DNA of 13,922 nucleotides from Cyanobacteriota bacterium (GTDB lineage: Bacteria; Cyanobacteriota; Cyanobacteriia; Leptolyngbyales; Leptolyngbyaceae). Positions 1 through 8,110 of this stretch are shown here, piece by piece (positions within the stretch are counted from its first letter, which is position 1; each line of letters starts with the position of its first letter). A program made the translations under genes and the position numbers. The notes under the pieces were generated by a model. That model had not been told where the DNA came from. It did no database searches and worked only from the letters and a program-made list of their open reading frames with translations. Location of the stretch: assembly GCA_027482985.1 (NCBI GenBank), contig JAIXVO010000655.1, positions 1 through 13,922 of the forward strand. The letters run 5' to 3'.

Positions 1-162
1 CGAGGTAATGTCAATTCCCGCCTCCACCCGCACCCCTAATGGCTGCAATTCTGCCGATGGGGTACGACAAACTGCGATGACCGTGTGCCCCTGAGCTTGT
101 AACTGGCGGCAGAACTCATACCCAATGCCCCGATTTGCACCCGTAATCAGATAAGTCGGCAT
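1..162 (-). CDS. Short-chain dehydrogenase/reductase, N-terminal part (runs off the window)
   Basis: Only the first 54 codons are inside the window; the gene continues beyond base 1. The protein opens MPTYLITGANRGIG, the beta1-loop-alphaA dinucleotide-binding motif (TGxxxGIG) of classical SDR Rossmann-fold oxidoreductases that use NAD(P)H. The following residues (EFCRQLQAQGHTVIAVCR) are the expected helix A and strand beta2; an arginine after beta2 is often associated with NADPH preference, which is a weak hint here. The ATG at 162-160 has GAGG on the minus strand at 173-170, seven bases upstream, so the start is well supported. It begins 25 bp after the glycosyltransferase stop on the same strand, so the two are probably co-transcribed. 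Substrate cannot be inferred because the catalytic Ser-Tyr-Lys region is outside the window. Confidence 0.85.
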   Translation of the reverse strand, partial: MPTYLITGANRGIGYEFCRQLQAQGHTVIAVCRTPSAELQPLGVRVEAGIDITS

Positions 163-187
163 CTTTTAGCCTCGTTCAGTGACACAA

Positions 188-1291
188 TCACATCGCTTTA
201 CTAGCTAAGTTTATGGCTTGACGATTCGGCGATCGCGACAAGTTGTCCAATTCTTGCACCAGTGTTTCGATAAAGTGTTCACTATCATGGCGTTGCCGAG
301 CAATTGTCAACGCTTGCTGGGACAACTGCGCCGCCACTTCCCGCTGCTCTAAAACACGCATGATTGCCTCCCGCATCGCTGTTGCGTCCCCTGGTGCTAC
401 CTGCAGCACTCCCTGGTGACCCACTAAATAAGCTTCTAGCCCAGCCGTGCGAGTGACCACCGTTGGTCGCCCACAGGCCATCGCTTCCATCATCACCTGC
501 ACCCCTGCCGCATAGCGGTTAGGAAAGGTAGAAACAACGACCACATCGGCATCCCGATAAAGCTGGAGAAGATCTTTCCAGGCATAATATTGGCGACTCA
601 TATTCTCCGGCATAACCGCTGGAAATGCCTTACTGAGAGCCTTGGCATCTTCTGAGAAGCCACTGATTTTGACATCAACGGGAAGATCGGCGGTTGCTGC
701 CGCTAGCGTCCGGTAATCCCGTTGTTCCAGCCCAACCGACAAAATCAGAGGGCGTTGTTTCGGAGCAGAAGGGGCACCAGGCGAGAAAAACCGCATGTCT
801 GTTTGATCCCAAATAAATGTGGCCTTTTCAGTTGGGAGGCGCAAGTACTGTCTCAAGAAATCAATCTGATGTTGAGAACAGGCGGCAAACCAATCCACGG
901 AAGTGGCGGCCTGGGTCAGCCATAACGCCGCCCGTCCCCGTGGTCGATCCAGGTTGTGCACAAACACAGCGACCTTGGGCGGATTGGGTTGAGTGCGACA
1001 GAGCGCCGCGATCGGTAAACCAGACACTCCACTGTTACAAAAGATGACATCCTCAGGTTGCGCCTGCTGGACAACTTCCCGCGCCAATGCCCAGTTTTGA
1101 GGGGTTCCCAGGACTTTACTCCAAAGGTGATCCTGGCGATTGACTGAGAGCTGAGCGTGGGGCGCATGAATTTTGGCACCCAAGCGCTGAGCCAATTGCC
1201 ACATCACATGACGGGGACATTCACCCTGTTGGGCTTTTTCATCCTGTGTGCTTAAGTTTGTCTCTCGGTGAAGGACGATGTGATATTTCAT
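188..1291 (-). CDS. Glycosyltransferase, GT4-like (GT-B fold)
   Basis: A 367-residue protein that looks like a retaining, nucleotide-sugar-dependent glycosyltransferase. The C-terminal half carries the family hallmarks: ILSVGLEQRDYRTL at about 183-196 (the first strand of the donor-binding Rossmann domain, usually ILSVGRL..KD), DADVVVVST at about 247-255, and MMEAMACGRPTVVT at about 267-280. The last of these resembles the E-x7-E donor-binding region, with E269 as the likely first glutamate. The N-terminal acceptor domain (about 1-170) is less conserved, with no obvious glycine-rich loop. No signal peptide or membrane segment is visible, so it is probably cytosolic or peripheral to the membrane. 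The ATG at 1291-1289 has only a weak GTGAG upstream. It is followed 25 bp downstream by an SDR gene, a pairing common in polysaccharide or lipid glycosylation loci, but donor and acceptor are unknown. Confidence 0.85.
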   Translation of the reverse strand: MKYHIVLHRETNLSTQDEKAQQGECPRHVMWQLAQRLGAKIHAPHAQLSVNRQDHLWSKVLGTPQNWALAREVVQQAQPEDVIFCNSGVSGLPIAALCRTQPNPPKVAVFVHNLDRPRGRAALWLTQAATSVDWFAACSQHQIDFLRQYLRLPTEKATFIWDQTDMRFFSPGAPSAPKQRPLILSVGLEQRDYRTLAAATADLPVDVKISGFSEDAKALSKAFPAVMPENMSRQYYAWKDLLQLYRDADVVVVSTFPNRYAAGVQVMMEAMACGRPTVVTRTAGLEAYLVGHQGVLQVAPGDATAMREAIMRVLEQREVAAQLSQQALTIARQRHDSEHFIETLVQELDNLSRSPNRQAINLASKAM

Positions 1292-1623
1292 AGCTCACTT
1301 GGTTGCGACAGAATAATTACCGGATGCTCTCAGCTAGAAGTGTTTAGTTCAACCTCCACATTGCAGACCCTCACCCTGGTCAGGCTCGATTGATCGCTTA
1401 GATGATTGTCCCGTATTAAAACTTATTTTGGAACGGTTAGATTGAAAGTACTCAGCCTGCATGTCCTGTTTTATTGGAACTTTATGTTGAGCAGGAAAAA
1501 TACAGATTTCACTTTATCATCTTGCTTGCTGGGCTATTCAATGATCTGTTTGAAGACTGAATTAATGGGGCGGTTAGAAGGGGTTCTTGGTAGTCGATTC
1601 AGCGCCTTGCGATCGAGTCTATG

Positions 1624-1650
1624 ACAGGGGTGATTAGAAGTTGCCCCTGT
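1624..1650. repeat. Short inverted repeat upstream of clpB
   Basis: ACAGGGG at 1624-1630 and CCCCTGT at 1644-1650 form a perfect 7-bp stem with a 13-base loop. No T-run follows on either strand, so it is not an obvious terminator. It could be an operator or chance; it lies about 100 bp before the clpB start. Confidence 0.35.
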
Positions 1651-1679
1651 AAACACCAACTAGGCGGTGCAGCGCTTCT

Positions 1680-1692
1680 AGCGGACTCCGCT
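1680..1692. repeat. Compact palindrome overlapping the putative clpB promoter
   Basis: AGCGGA-C-TCCGCT is a perfect 6-bp inverted repeat around a single central base. Its last base is the first base of the TATACT hexamer proposed as the clpB -10 element, a typical operator position. It may instead be a copy of a short dispersed palindrome; only a genome-wide count can tell. Confidence 0.4.
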
Positions 1693-1697
1693 ATACT
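1692..1697 (+). promoter_or_regulatory. Candidate -10 element for clpB
   Basis: TATACT lies about 50 bases before the clpB ATG and is the best match to a -10 hexamer in the region. No TTGACA-like -35 hexamer sits 16-18 bases upstream, which is common in cyanobacterial and alternative-sigma promoters but leaves this call weak. Confidence 0.3.
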
Positions 1698-1746
1698 GGG
1701 AATTCAGAGTATTGCTAAATTTTACCTATATCGATAGTTTGTAAAG

Positions 1747-4395
1747 ATGCAGCCAACCGATCCGAATAAGTTTACTGACAAAGCCTGGGAAGCCATTGTA
1801 CAGGCGCAGGACGTGGTGCGTCGCTACAAGCATCAGCAGCTAGAAGTCGAACATTTGCTCATTTCTCTGCTAGAGCAAAAGGACGGTTTAGCTGCCAGAG
1901 TCTTTACAAAAGCAGGCATGGATACGGCTCGCTTATTCCAACAAATCGACGACTTTGCCCGCCGCCAGCCGAAAGTTGCCAATACTGAACAACTCTACCT
2001 GGGGCGGAATCTGGATGTGCTGCTCGATCGCGCTGAAGAAGCCCGCGCCCGCTTCCAGGATGACTTTATTTCAGTCGAGCATTTGATTATGGGGTTTGCC
2101 GTTGATCCCCGCCTGGGCACTCGTATCCTCCGGACCGCTGAACTCGATGCCCGGAAGCTTGAAACCATTGTCAAAGAGTTGCGGGGGAGTCAGAAGGTCA
2201 GCGATCAAAATCCGGAATCTCGCTATGGGGCGTTGGAAAAGTATGGTCGGGATCTGACCGAGCAAGCCAAGGCGGGCAAGATTGATCCCGTGATTGGGCG
2301 GGATGAAGAAATCCGGCGGGTGGTGCAGGTACTTTCGCGGCGGACGAAAAATAATCCTGTGTTGATCGGTGAACCTGGTGTGGGCAAGACCGCGATCGCG
2401 GAAGGGTTGGCGCAGCGGATTGTGAATGGCGATGTGCCGGAATCCCTCAAGAATCGCACCTTGATTACCCTGGATATGGGATCGCTGATTGCTGGCGCGA
2501 AATACCGGGGTGACTTTGAAGATCGGTTGCGATCGGTGCTCAAGGAAGTGATCCATTCCGACGGACAAATCGTCCTATTCATCGACGAACTGCATACGGT
2601 GATTGGCACTGGCTCCACTCAGGGGGCGATGGATGCGGGCAACCTGCTGAAACCTATGCTGGCGCGGGGTGAATTACGCTGTATCGGTGCCACCACCCTG
2701 GATGAATACCGCAAGTACATTGAAAAAGATGCGGCTCTAGAACGTCGCTTCCAACAGGTGTTTGTCGATGAACCCACTGCGGAAGATACAATCTCCATCC
2801 TGCGTGGCCTCAAAGAACGCTACGAAGTGCATCATGGGGTGAAAATCACCGACTCGGCACTGGTTGCCGCCGCGACACTCTCCTCCCGCTACATCTCCGA
2901 TCGCTTTCTGCCCGATAAGGCGATCGATCTGGTGGATGAAGCCGCTGCCAAACTAAAGATGGAAATCACCTCGAAGCCAGCGGAACTGGAGGCGATCGAG
3001 CGGCGGTTAATGCAACTGGAGATGGAAAAACTCTCCCTTAAGAGTGAAGACCAGATGGGTTTGCTGGCCTCGACGCGGGCATCCAAAGAGCGGTTGGATC
3101 GGATTGAGCAGGAAATTAAGGATCTTGCAGTCAAACAAGCCGACTTCGATGCCCAGTGGCAGGGGGAAAAGCAACTCCTTGACAAAATCAAAAATTTGAA
3201 AGAAGAAGAAGATAAGCTGCGGGTGCAAATTGAACAGGCCGAACGCGCCTACGACCTGAATACGGCCGCGCAACTGAAGTACGGCAAATTGGAAGCAGTG
3301 CAGCGCGATCGCGAAGCCCAGGAAGCTCAACTGCTGGAAGTGCAAGCTCGCGGTTCCACATTGTTACGAGAACAGGTGACAGAATCTGACATTGCCGAAA
3401 TTGTGGCGCGGTGGACGGGGATTCCAGTCAATCGCTTGCTAGAGTCGGAACGGCAAAAACTCCTGAATCTAGAAAAACATTTGCATGAACGGGTAATTGG
3501 TCAGGATGAGGCCGTGGAAGCAGTGTCGGCAGCGATTCGGCGGGCTCGCGCAGGGATGAAAGATCTCGGTCGACCCATTGGCTCCTTCCTGTTCCTGGGG
3601 CCAACGGGGGTGGGCAAAACGGAGCTAGCCAGAGCCTTGGCGCAATTTTTGTTTGATGCCGACGACGCGATCGTCCGGATTGATATGTCCGAGTACATGG
3701 AGAAACACTCTGTGGCGCGGTTGGTCGGCGCGCCTCCGGGCTATGTCGGCTACGAAGAAGGTGGGCAACTCTCAGAAGCGGTGCGCCGTCATCCCTATTC
3801 CGTTGTGCTGTTTGATGAAGTGGAAAAAGCCCACCCGGATGTCTTTAACATTTTGCTGCAAGTGTTGGACGATGGTCGCATTACCGATTCTCAAGGGCGC
3901 ACTGTAGACTTTCGCAATACCGTGTTAGTCATGACCAGCAACATTGGGAGTGATCACATTCTCGATGTCTCCGGTGATGATGCCCGCTACGACGAAATGC
4001 AGAAGCGCGTTATGGTCGCCCTGCGGAAACACTTCCGCCCCGAATTCCTGAACCGCATCGATGACATCATCATCTTCCATGCGCTCGGTCGGGACGAATT
4101 GAGCCAAATTGTGGGTCTGCAAATCGAAAAAATTCAAGCACTCCTGGCCGATCAAAAGATTCGCTTGGAAATGACCGCTGCCGCTCGCAACCACATCGCC
4201 GAGATTGGCTACGATCCAACTTATGGGGCGCGGCCTTTGAAGCGAGCTATTCAACGCGAGTTGCAAAACCCGATCGCCACCAAAATTCTGGAAAATGCTT
4301 TCATCGAAGGCGACACCATCCTGATTGACCTGGGCGATGATGGGTTGAGTTTTACTAAAAGACCAGCAGCAAAGGCGCAAAAAGCCTTAGCTTGA
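1747..4395 (+). CDS. clpB: ATP-dependent chaperone ClpB (Hsp100 disaggregase)
   Basis: A full-length 882-residue Hsp100 disaggregase; family members are usually about 850-880. It forms a hexamer that threads aggregated proteins through its pore together with DnaK. Domains in order: Clp-N repeats at about 1-148; NBD1 with Walker A GEPGVGKT (208-215), Walker B VLFIDE (276-281), pore tyrosine in KYRGD (Y253) and arginine fingers R333/R334; a coiled-coil middle domain at about 410-525, which marks ClpB rather than ClpA or ClpC; NBD2 with Walker A GPTGVGKT (618-625), pore loop GYVGY (665-669), Walker B VVLFDE (686-691) and sensor-2 GARPLKR (827-833). No key residue is missing. The ATG start gives the family opening [10 protein letters not shown], although no strong Shine-Dalgarno precedes it. 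No IGF/IGL ClpP-docking tripeptide typical of ClpA/ClpC is seen in NBD2, as expected for a pure disaggregase. I cannot decide between the cyanobacterial ClpB1 and ClpB2 paralogues. Confidence 0.97.
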   Translation: MQPTDPNKFTDKAWEAIVQAQDVVRRYKHQQLEVEHLLISLLEQKDGLAARVFTKAGMDTARLFQQIDDFARRQPKVANTEQLYLGRNLDVLLDRAEEARARFQDDFISVEHLIMGFAVDPRLGTRILRTAELDARKLETIVKELRGSQKVSDQNPESRYGALEKYGRDLTEQAKAGKIDPVIGRDEEIRRVVQVLSRRTKNNPVLIGEPGVGKTAIAEGLAQRIVNGDVPESLKNRTLITLDMGSLIAGAKYRGDFEDRLRSVLKEVIHSDGQIVLFIDELHTVIGTGSTQGAMDAGNLLKPMLARGELRCIGATTLDEYRKYIEKDAALERRFQQVFVDEPTAEDTISILRGLKERYEVHHGVKITDSALVAAATLSSRYISDRFLPDKAIDLVDEAAAKLKMEITSKPAELEAIERRLMQLEMEKLSLKSEDQMGLLASTRASKERLDRIEQEIKDLAVKQADFDAQWQGEKQLLDKIKNLKEEEDKLRVQIEQAERAYDLNTAAQLKYGKLEAVQRDREAQEAQLLEVQARGSTLLREQVTESDIAEIVARWTGIPVNRLLESERQKLLNLEKHLHERVIGQDEAVEAVSAAIRRARAGMKDLGRPIGSFLFLGPTGVGKTELARALAQFLFDADDAIVRIDMSEYMEKHSVARLVGAPPGYVGYEEGGQLSEAVRRHPYSVVLFDEVEKAHPDVFNILLQVLDDGRITDSQGRTVDFRNTVLVMTSNIGSDHILDVSGDDARYDEMQKRVMVALRKHFRPEFLNRIDDIIIFHALGRDELSQIVGLQIEKIQALLADQKIRLEMTAAARNHIAEIGYDPTYGARPLKRAIQRELQNPIATKILENAFIEGDTILIDLGDDGLSFTKRPAAKAQKALA

Positions 4396-4409
4396 GGTCA
4401 ATAAATTGG

Positions 4410-4517
4410 ATCATCCTCGCCTTAGACGAGAATGGGGTAATTGGTGTCGGCAAAAGGTCAGTTTGGAATCTGGCTGCTCAGGGTTGCTTTATTCCCCAAA
4501 TTAAGGCATTATCTTAA
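4410..4517 (+). pseudogene. Possible remnant of a dihydrofolate-reductase-fold gene
   Basis: Directly after clpB, one plus frame encodes IILALDENGVIGVGK, then RSVWNLAAQGCF, before a TAA at 4515-4517. This pattern (hydrophobic strand, ALxxNxVIG, then PWxL.A...F) matches the N-terminus of dihydrofolate reductase, where E. coli FolA has ALAVDRVIG...MPWNLPADLAWF. Only about 35 residues are present; the similarity stops after the phenylalanine, and there is no ATG or ribosome binding site. It could be a decayed fragment, a RibD C-terminal-like fragment of the same fold, or chance. The comparison is from memory, not a search. Confidence 0.22.
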
Positions 4518-4537
4518 GTGTGAGGAGTGAATCGAAT

Positions 4538-4588
4538 AACAAAGCCCCCTGAAGTCGAAACACGGCCAGACGTTCAGGGGGCTTTGTT
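4538..4588. terminator. Strong bidirectional terminator between clpB and the treS-mak fusion
   Basis: AACAAAGCCCCCTGAA (4538-4553) is exactly complementary to TTCAGGGGGCTTTGTT (4573-4588), giving a 16-bp stem with a 19-base loop. The stem base carries A-runs on one arm and T-runs on the other, so transcripts from either direction end in U-rich sequence. It lies between two convergent genes, where a shared terminator is expected. Confidence 0.88.
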
Positions 4589-4658
4589 TATGGGAATTTT
4601 TTTCTTGAGCACAAGGCTGATGACAACGAGAGTTACCTCCCATCAGTCCTTGCTAGCT

Positions 4659-7600
4659 CTAATGCTGCAACTGCCACACACGTTGTAAGGAAATTGCCAG
4701 GGTGTCGGTCTTGTGGTTGAGAGCGTACCCTAAATCCGCGATCGCCTTCTCCAATCGGTAATGGTTAAATAGCAGGTCTAATTCTGTTGGCGTGTCTGGG
4801 AGAAAGCCGTCTTGCTGAGCAGTAGACAAATACCCTCGCAGAAAAGCGGCACTTACCCAAGCTTCCCAAAGTTCCACCCAGCGTTGGATGCGGAGCTGTT
4901 GTTCGGGCCGAATGATGCCACTCTCTATTTCTTGTTGGAGGGCGAAGTGCGCGGCATAGTGGAAGGATTGCAACATACTGGCGACATCGCGTAGGGGCGA
5001 TCGCTTGAGCCGCCGTTCGCTCACGGGTCTGGCGGATTCGCCTTCAAAATCAATGAGGTAAAAGTCTTTGCCGGTATAAAGGACTTGCCCCAGATGGTAA
5101 TCCCCGTGGTAGCGCGTGCGTTTGGCAGTAATTTTTTGTTCTAGAATTAACCTAAATTGGGTCAAATAATGATCCTGCTGGGCGAGCACTGCCAGCCCTA
5201 ACTGGGCTGCATCCGGGGGCAATGTTTTCACCTGCTGTTTGAGTTGCAGAAAGACTTGCCCCACCAGATTGCGGGCGTATTGATAGAGCGATCGCTGGTA
5301 GAGCGAGGTAAAGGGTTCCGGGGCAAAATCGGGATGGAGCGGATCGGAGGCTAGAGCAATGTGCAATTCGGCAGTGCGATCGCCGAGTAATTGAGCATTC
5401 ACCAAGTAAGCCCCGATCGCTTCTCGCGCCACAGTTGGAATCTCCATCGACTGTAAGGCCAGTAAAGGCTGAGTGGGAACGGGTACCTCAGCTTGGTCAG
5501 TAGGATCGAGGGCGACGTGTTCTAGAAAATCTCGCAAACTGTCCAGAGTGTAATCCCAGGTGTTGCGGGCATCTGGCACATACTCTTGCAAAATTCCAAT
5601 AGTGACCGGATGACCGGACGCTGAATGATAGTCTAACCAGCCCGCGATCGCAGTTGTCTGGGTAAACCGCTGTGTGGCATCTAAGAACCGCCGGATTTCT
5701 AAATCTGGATTAACACCAACTTCGGCAGTGCGAAACAGTTTGAGCATGAACTGGGGCGGCGTGTTGGCAGTGGTGGCACCCAGGATGATGGAAGTATTGT
5801 GATGGTCGCCTTTGAGTGGGATGGGGTGAAGGGCTGAAGAGTTGCCTCCCAGGGTATGAAAGCGCTCAGTGGCAATGGTTTTGAGGCTGCCAGCTTGCCC
5901 CGCGAAGGTTTGGTGGTGCGCGATCGCGGTGAGGATCGTCTGACAAAAGTCTGGATTGGGATCAGCAAAGTCGGCGGCAGGCAAGGCATCAAATATCACC
6001 CCCGGTTGCTGGTTTTTGCTGGACTGAAGATAGGCCACGATCGCTGGAGTCGCGGGCTTGAGGGATGCCGCATCGGCAGCATAACTTAGATACAACAAGT
6101 AGGTTTGGGGGTTGCCCTGGGTGAACTCCACCTGGAGCCAGGTGAGATAAACGGGGTGATCCGCCTGGGGCAGGGCGATCGCTTCCATGATCTGCGCCGT
6201 TTGCACCGAACGCTGCCCACTAGCAAACCAGCGATATCTCGCTAGATAGGTTGGGAGAACTGCGGCTAACTGAGTCTTGAAGCCGGAGTGAGTCAGCCAT
6301 TGATCGGGGGAGAGGGCTGGCAACGAGGCACTGACGGCGATCGTCGGGATCTCAGCGGGGTGTCTGGGAACGGTACTTAGTTCAGGGGTCAGGCTGAACC
6401 AGTAGAAGGCATAGGCTCCCAAACTGAGAAAGTAGGGGTCGGGGGTGATGGGTGGAAACGGCGATCGCCCAAAAATTTCAATCGGTGTATAGCCAGCAAA
6501 TTCGGCTAAATTCAGGTCTACAGTTTGCACAAAGCGCGAAAGATTGGCGACCACAAGAATTTGAGCGCTGTCATCCCGGCGAATATACGCGATTACTTTG
6601 CGATTTTCGGGATACAAGAGTTGAAAGTCACCTTGCCCAAAAGCGGTAAAGCGTTTGCGGGTGGCGAGTAACCGCTTCATCGCATTCAGCAGGGAGTTGG
6701 GATTGGCGCGTTGGGTTTCGACATTCACCGTGGCATAGTGATATTCGGAATCGGCAATCAGCGGCAGGTAAAGGCGTTGGGGATTGGCGCGACTGAATCC
6801 GGCATTGCGATCGCTGCTCCATTGCATCGGCGTTCTCACCCCATTGCGATCGCCCACGTAGACGTTATCCCCCATGCCAATCTCGTCCCCGTAATACAAC
6901 ACGGGCGTTCCGGGTAAGGACAACAGCAAACTATGAAGGAGTTCAATCTGGCGGCGATCGTTGCCCAACAGGGGCGCGAGGCGGCGGCGAATCCCCAGAT
7001 TCACCCGCATCTCCGGATCTTGAGCATAGACCCGATACATATAATCCCGGTCTTCATCTGTCACCATTTCCAGGGTCAACTCATCATGGTTGCGTAAAAA
7101 CAGCCCCCACTGGCAGTTGGCGGGAATGGTTGGGGTTTGTTGCAAAATGTCGGTAATCGGGAAGGTGTCTTCCATCCGCAACGCCATAAACAGGCGGGGC
7201 ATCAGCGGGAAGTGAAAGTTCATGTGGCACTCATTCCCATCGCCGTAGTAAGCCGCCGCATCTTCCGGCCACTGGTTCGCCTCCGCCAACAGCAGGCGGT
7301 TGGGAAAATGCTCATCGACATGGCGACGCAATTGCTGCAAAAACTTGTGGGTTTCCGGTAAGTTTTCGCAGTTGGTGCCTTCCCGTTCATAGAGATAGGG
7401 CACCGCATCCATCCGCAACCCATCCACCCCCATGCCCAGCCAAAAATCCAACACTGCAAATACTGCTTGCTGGACAGCCGGATTGTCGTAGTTGAGATCC
7501 GGCTGATGGCTATAGAAGCGGTGCCAGAAATAGGCTTGCGCGACGGGGTCCCATGTCCAGTTGGAGGTTTCAAAGTCCTGAAAAATGATGCGGGCTTCTG

Positions 7601-8015
7601 GATATTTCTGGGCAGTGTTACTCCAAACGTAAAAGTCGCGTTCGGGGCTGCCGGGGGGCGATCGCCGGGCGCGCTGAAACCAGGGATGTTGATCGGAGGT
7701 GTGATTCACAATCAACTCAATGATGACGCGAATCTCCCGCTGGTGGGCGGCGACGAGAAATTCCTGAAACTCTGCCAGAGTGCCATAGATGGGATTGACT
7801 TGGGTATAGTCGGCGATGTCGTAGCCGTCGTCGCGCAGGGGGGAGGGGAAGAAGGGCAAGAGCCAGACGGCGGTGATACCCAACTCCTGCAAGTAGTCCA
7901 ACTGGGCGGTGAGGCCGGGAAAGTCGCCAATCCCGTCCGCGTTACTATCGGCAAAAGCGCGAACGGGGACTTCGTAAATAATGGCCGTTTGGAACCAGAG
8001 GGGATCGTGCTGCAC
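4659..8015 (-). CDS. treS: Trehalose synthase-maltokinase fusion (TreS-Mak)
   Basis: A 1118-residue two-enzyme fusion. Residues 1-545 are a GH13 trehalose synthase interconverting trehalose and maltose: DPLWFQTAIIYE opening, region I VNHTSDQHPW (103-112), nucleophile D203 in GLRMDAVPYL, acid/base E245 in LLLAEANQWP, and D311 in FLRNHDEL. Residues about 570-1118 are a maltokinase with a protein-kinase-like fold, making maltose 1-phosphate from maltose and ATP: likely ATP lysine K759 in FMLKLFR, helix-C glutamate E773, catalytic D972 in HGDYHLGQVL and metal-binding D989 in IDFEGE. Together the two halves feed maltose 1-phosphate to GlgE for alpha-glucan synthesis; glgE is not in this window. 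Region I has Glu (E100) where many GH13 enzymes have Asp; I recall this from other TreS-Mak fusions, so I do not read it as inactivation. The start is GTG at 8015-8013 with only a weak GGCGGA upstream; no ATG lies nearby in frame. Confidence 0.95.
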   Translation of the reverse strand: MQHDPLWFQTAIIYEVPVRAFADSNADGIGDFPGLTAQLDYLQELGITAVWLLPFFPSPLRDDGYDIADYTQVNPIYGTLAEFQEFLVAAHQREIRVIIELIVNHTSDQHPWFQRARRSPPGSPERDFYVWSNTAQKYPEARIIFQDFETSNWTWDPVAQAYFWHRFYSHQPDLNYDNPAVQQAVFAVLDFWLGMGVDGLRMDAVPYLYEREGTNCENLPETHKFLQQLRRHVDEHFPNRLLLAEANQWPEDAAAYYGDGNECHMNFHFPLMPRLFMALRMEDTFPITDILQQTPTIPANCQWGLFLRNHDELTLEMVTDEDRDYMYRVYAQDPEMRVNLGIRRRLAPLLGNDRRQIELLHSLLLSLPGTPVLYYGDEIGMGDNVYVGDRNGVRTPMQWSSDRNAGFSRANPQRLYLPLIADSEYHYATVNVETQRANPNSLLNAMKRLLATRKRFTAFGQGDFQLLYPENRKVIAYIRRDDSAQILVVANLSRFVQTVDLNLAEFAGYTPIEIFGRSPFPPITPDPYFLSLGAYAFYWFSLTPELSTVPRHPAEIPTIAVSASLPALSPDQWLTHSGFKTQLAAVLPTYLARYRWFASGQRSVQTAQIMEAIALPQADHPVYLTWLQVEFTQGNPQTYLLYLSYAADAASLKPATPAIVAYLQSSKNQQPGVIFDALPAADFADPNPDFCQTILTAIAHHQTFAGQAGSLKTIATERFHTLGGNSSALHPIPLKGDHHNTSIILGATTANTPPQFMLKLFRTAEVGVNPDLEIRRFLDATQRFTQTTAIAGWLDYHSASGHPVTIGILQEYVPDARNTWDYTLDSLRDFLEHVALDPTDQAEVPVPTQPLLALQSMEIPTVAREAIGAYLVNAQLLGDRTAELHIALASDPLHPDFAPEPFTSLYQRSLYQYARNLVGQVFLQLKQQVKTLPPDAAQLGLAVLAQQDHYLTQFRLILEQKITAKRTRYHGDYHLGQVLYTGKDFYLIDFEGESARPVSERRLKRSPLRDVASMLQSFHYAAHFALQQEIESGIIRPEQQLRIQRWVELWEAWVSAAFLRGYLSTAQQDGFLPDTPTELDLLFNHYRLEKAIADLGYALNHKTDTLAISLQRVWQLQH

Positions 8016-8110
8016 AGGATTTCGTCCGCCGGAATAGATTTTGCCGCTCTCACAATAACGAAACTGCGGGCAGAACCCATCTGACGGAAGGAAGAGAGGT
8101 AGAGTGGAGG
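8016..8110. promoter_or_regulatory. 95-bp divergent promoter region shared by treS-mak and the pentapeptide gene
   Basis: The two starts are only about 95 bp apart and point away from each other, so both promoters and any operator must lie here or inside the first codons. I see no clear -35/-10 pair on either strand. Purine-rich AGAGG and GGAGG (8095-8110) serve as ribosome binding sites for the plus-strand gene. Confidence 0.5.

Larger units (their letters stand above)
1292..1746. other. Gene-free divergent spacer between glycosyltransferase and clpB
   Basis: This 455-bp stretch separates two divergent genes and must hold both promoters. I see no convincing gene in it. The longest reading frame (1406-1624, plus strand) starts with TTG, has no ribosome binding site and gives an unrecognisable 72-residue sequence. 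Two short inverted repeats lie in the clpB-proximal third (1624-1650 and 1680-1692). No CIRCE element (TTAGCACTC-N9-GAGTGCTAA), the HrcA operator of many heat-shock genes, is present. Confidence 0.7.

Noticed and set aside
1406..1624. A 72-codon plus-strand reading frame in the spacer before clpB
   Set aside because: It starts with TTG, has no ribosome binding site, and its composition does not resemble a known small protein. The hairpin right after its stop is suggestive but lacks a T-run.
2071..2568. A 165-codon minus-strand frame inside clpB
   Set aside because: A shadow of the NBD1 coding sequence in the opposite strand; no start signal and no domain.
4956..4961. Glu instead of Asp and other small departures in TreS-Mak as signs of an inactive enzyme
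   Set aside because: The nucleophile, acid/base and transition-state residues and the kinase catalytic residues are all present, and Glu in region I is, as I recall, normal for these fusions.
7467..8084. A 205-codon plus-strand frame antisense to treS
   Set aside because: It lies opposite the conserved GH13 catalytic region, whose codon constraints explain the open frame; the translation is Gly/Val-rich and matches nothing I recognise.
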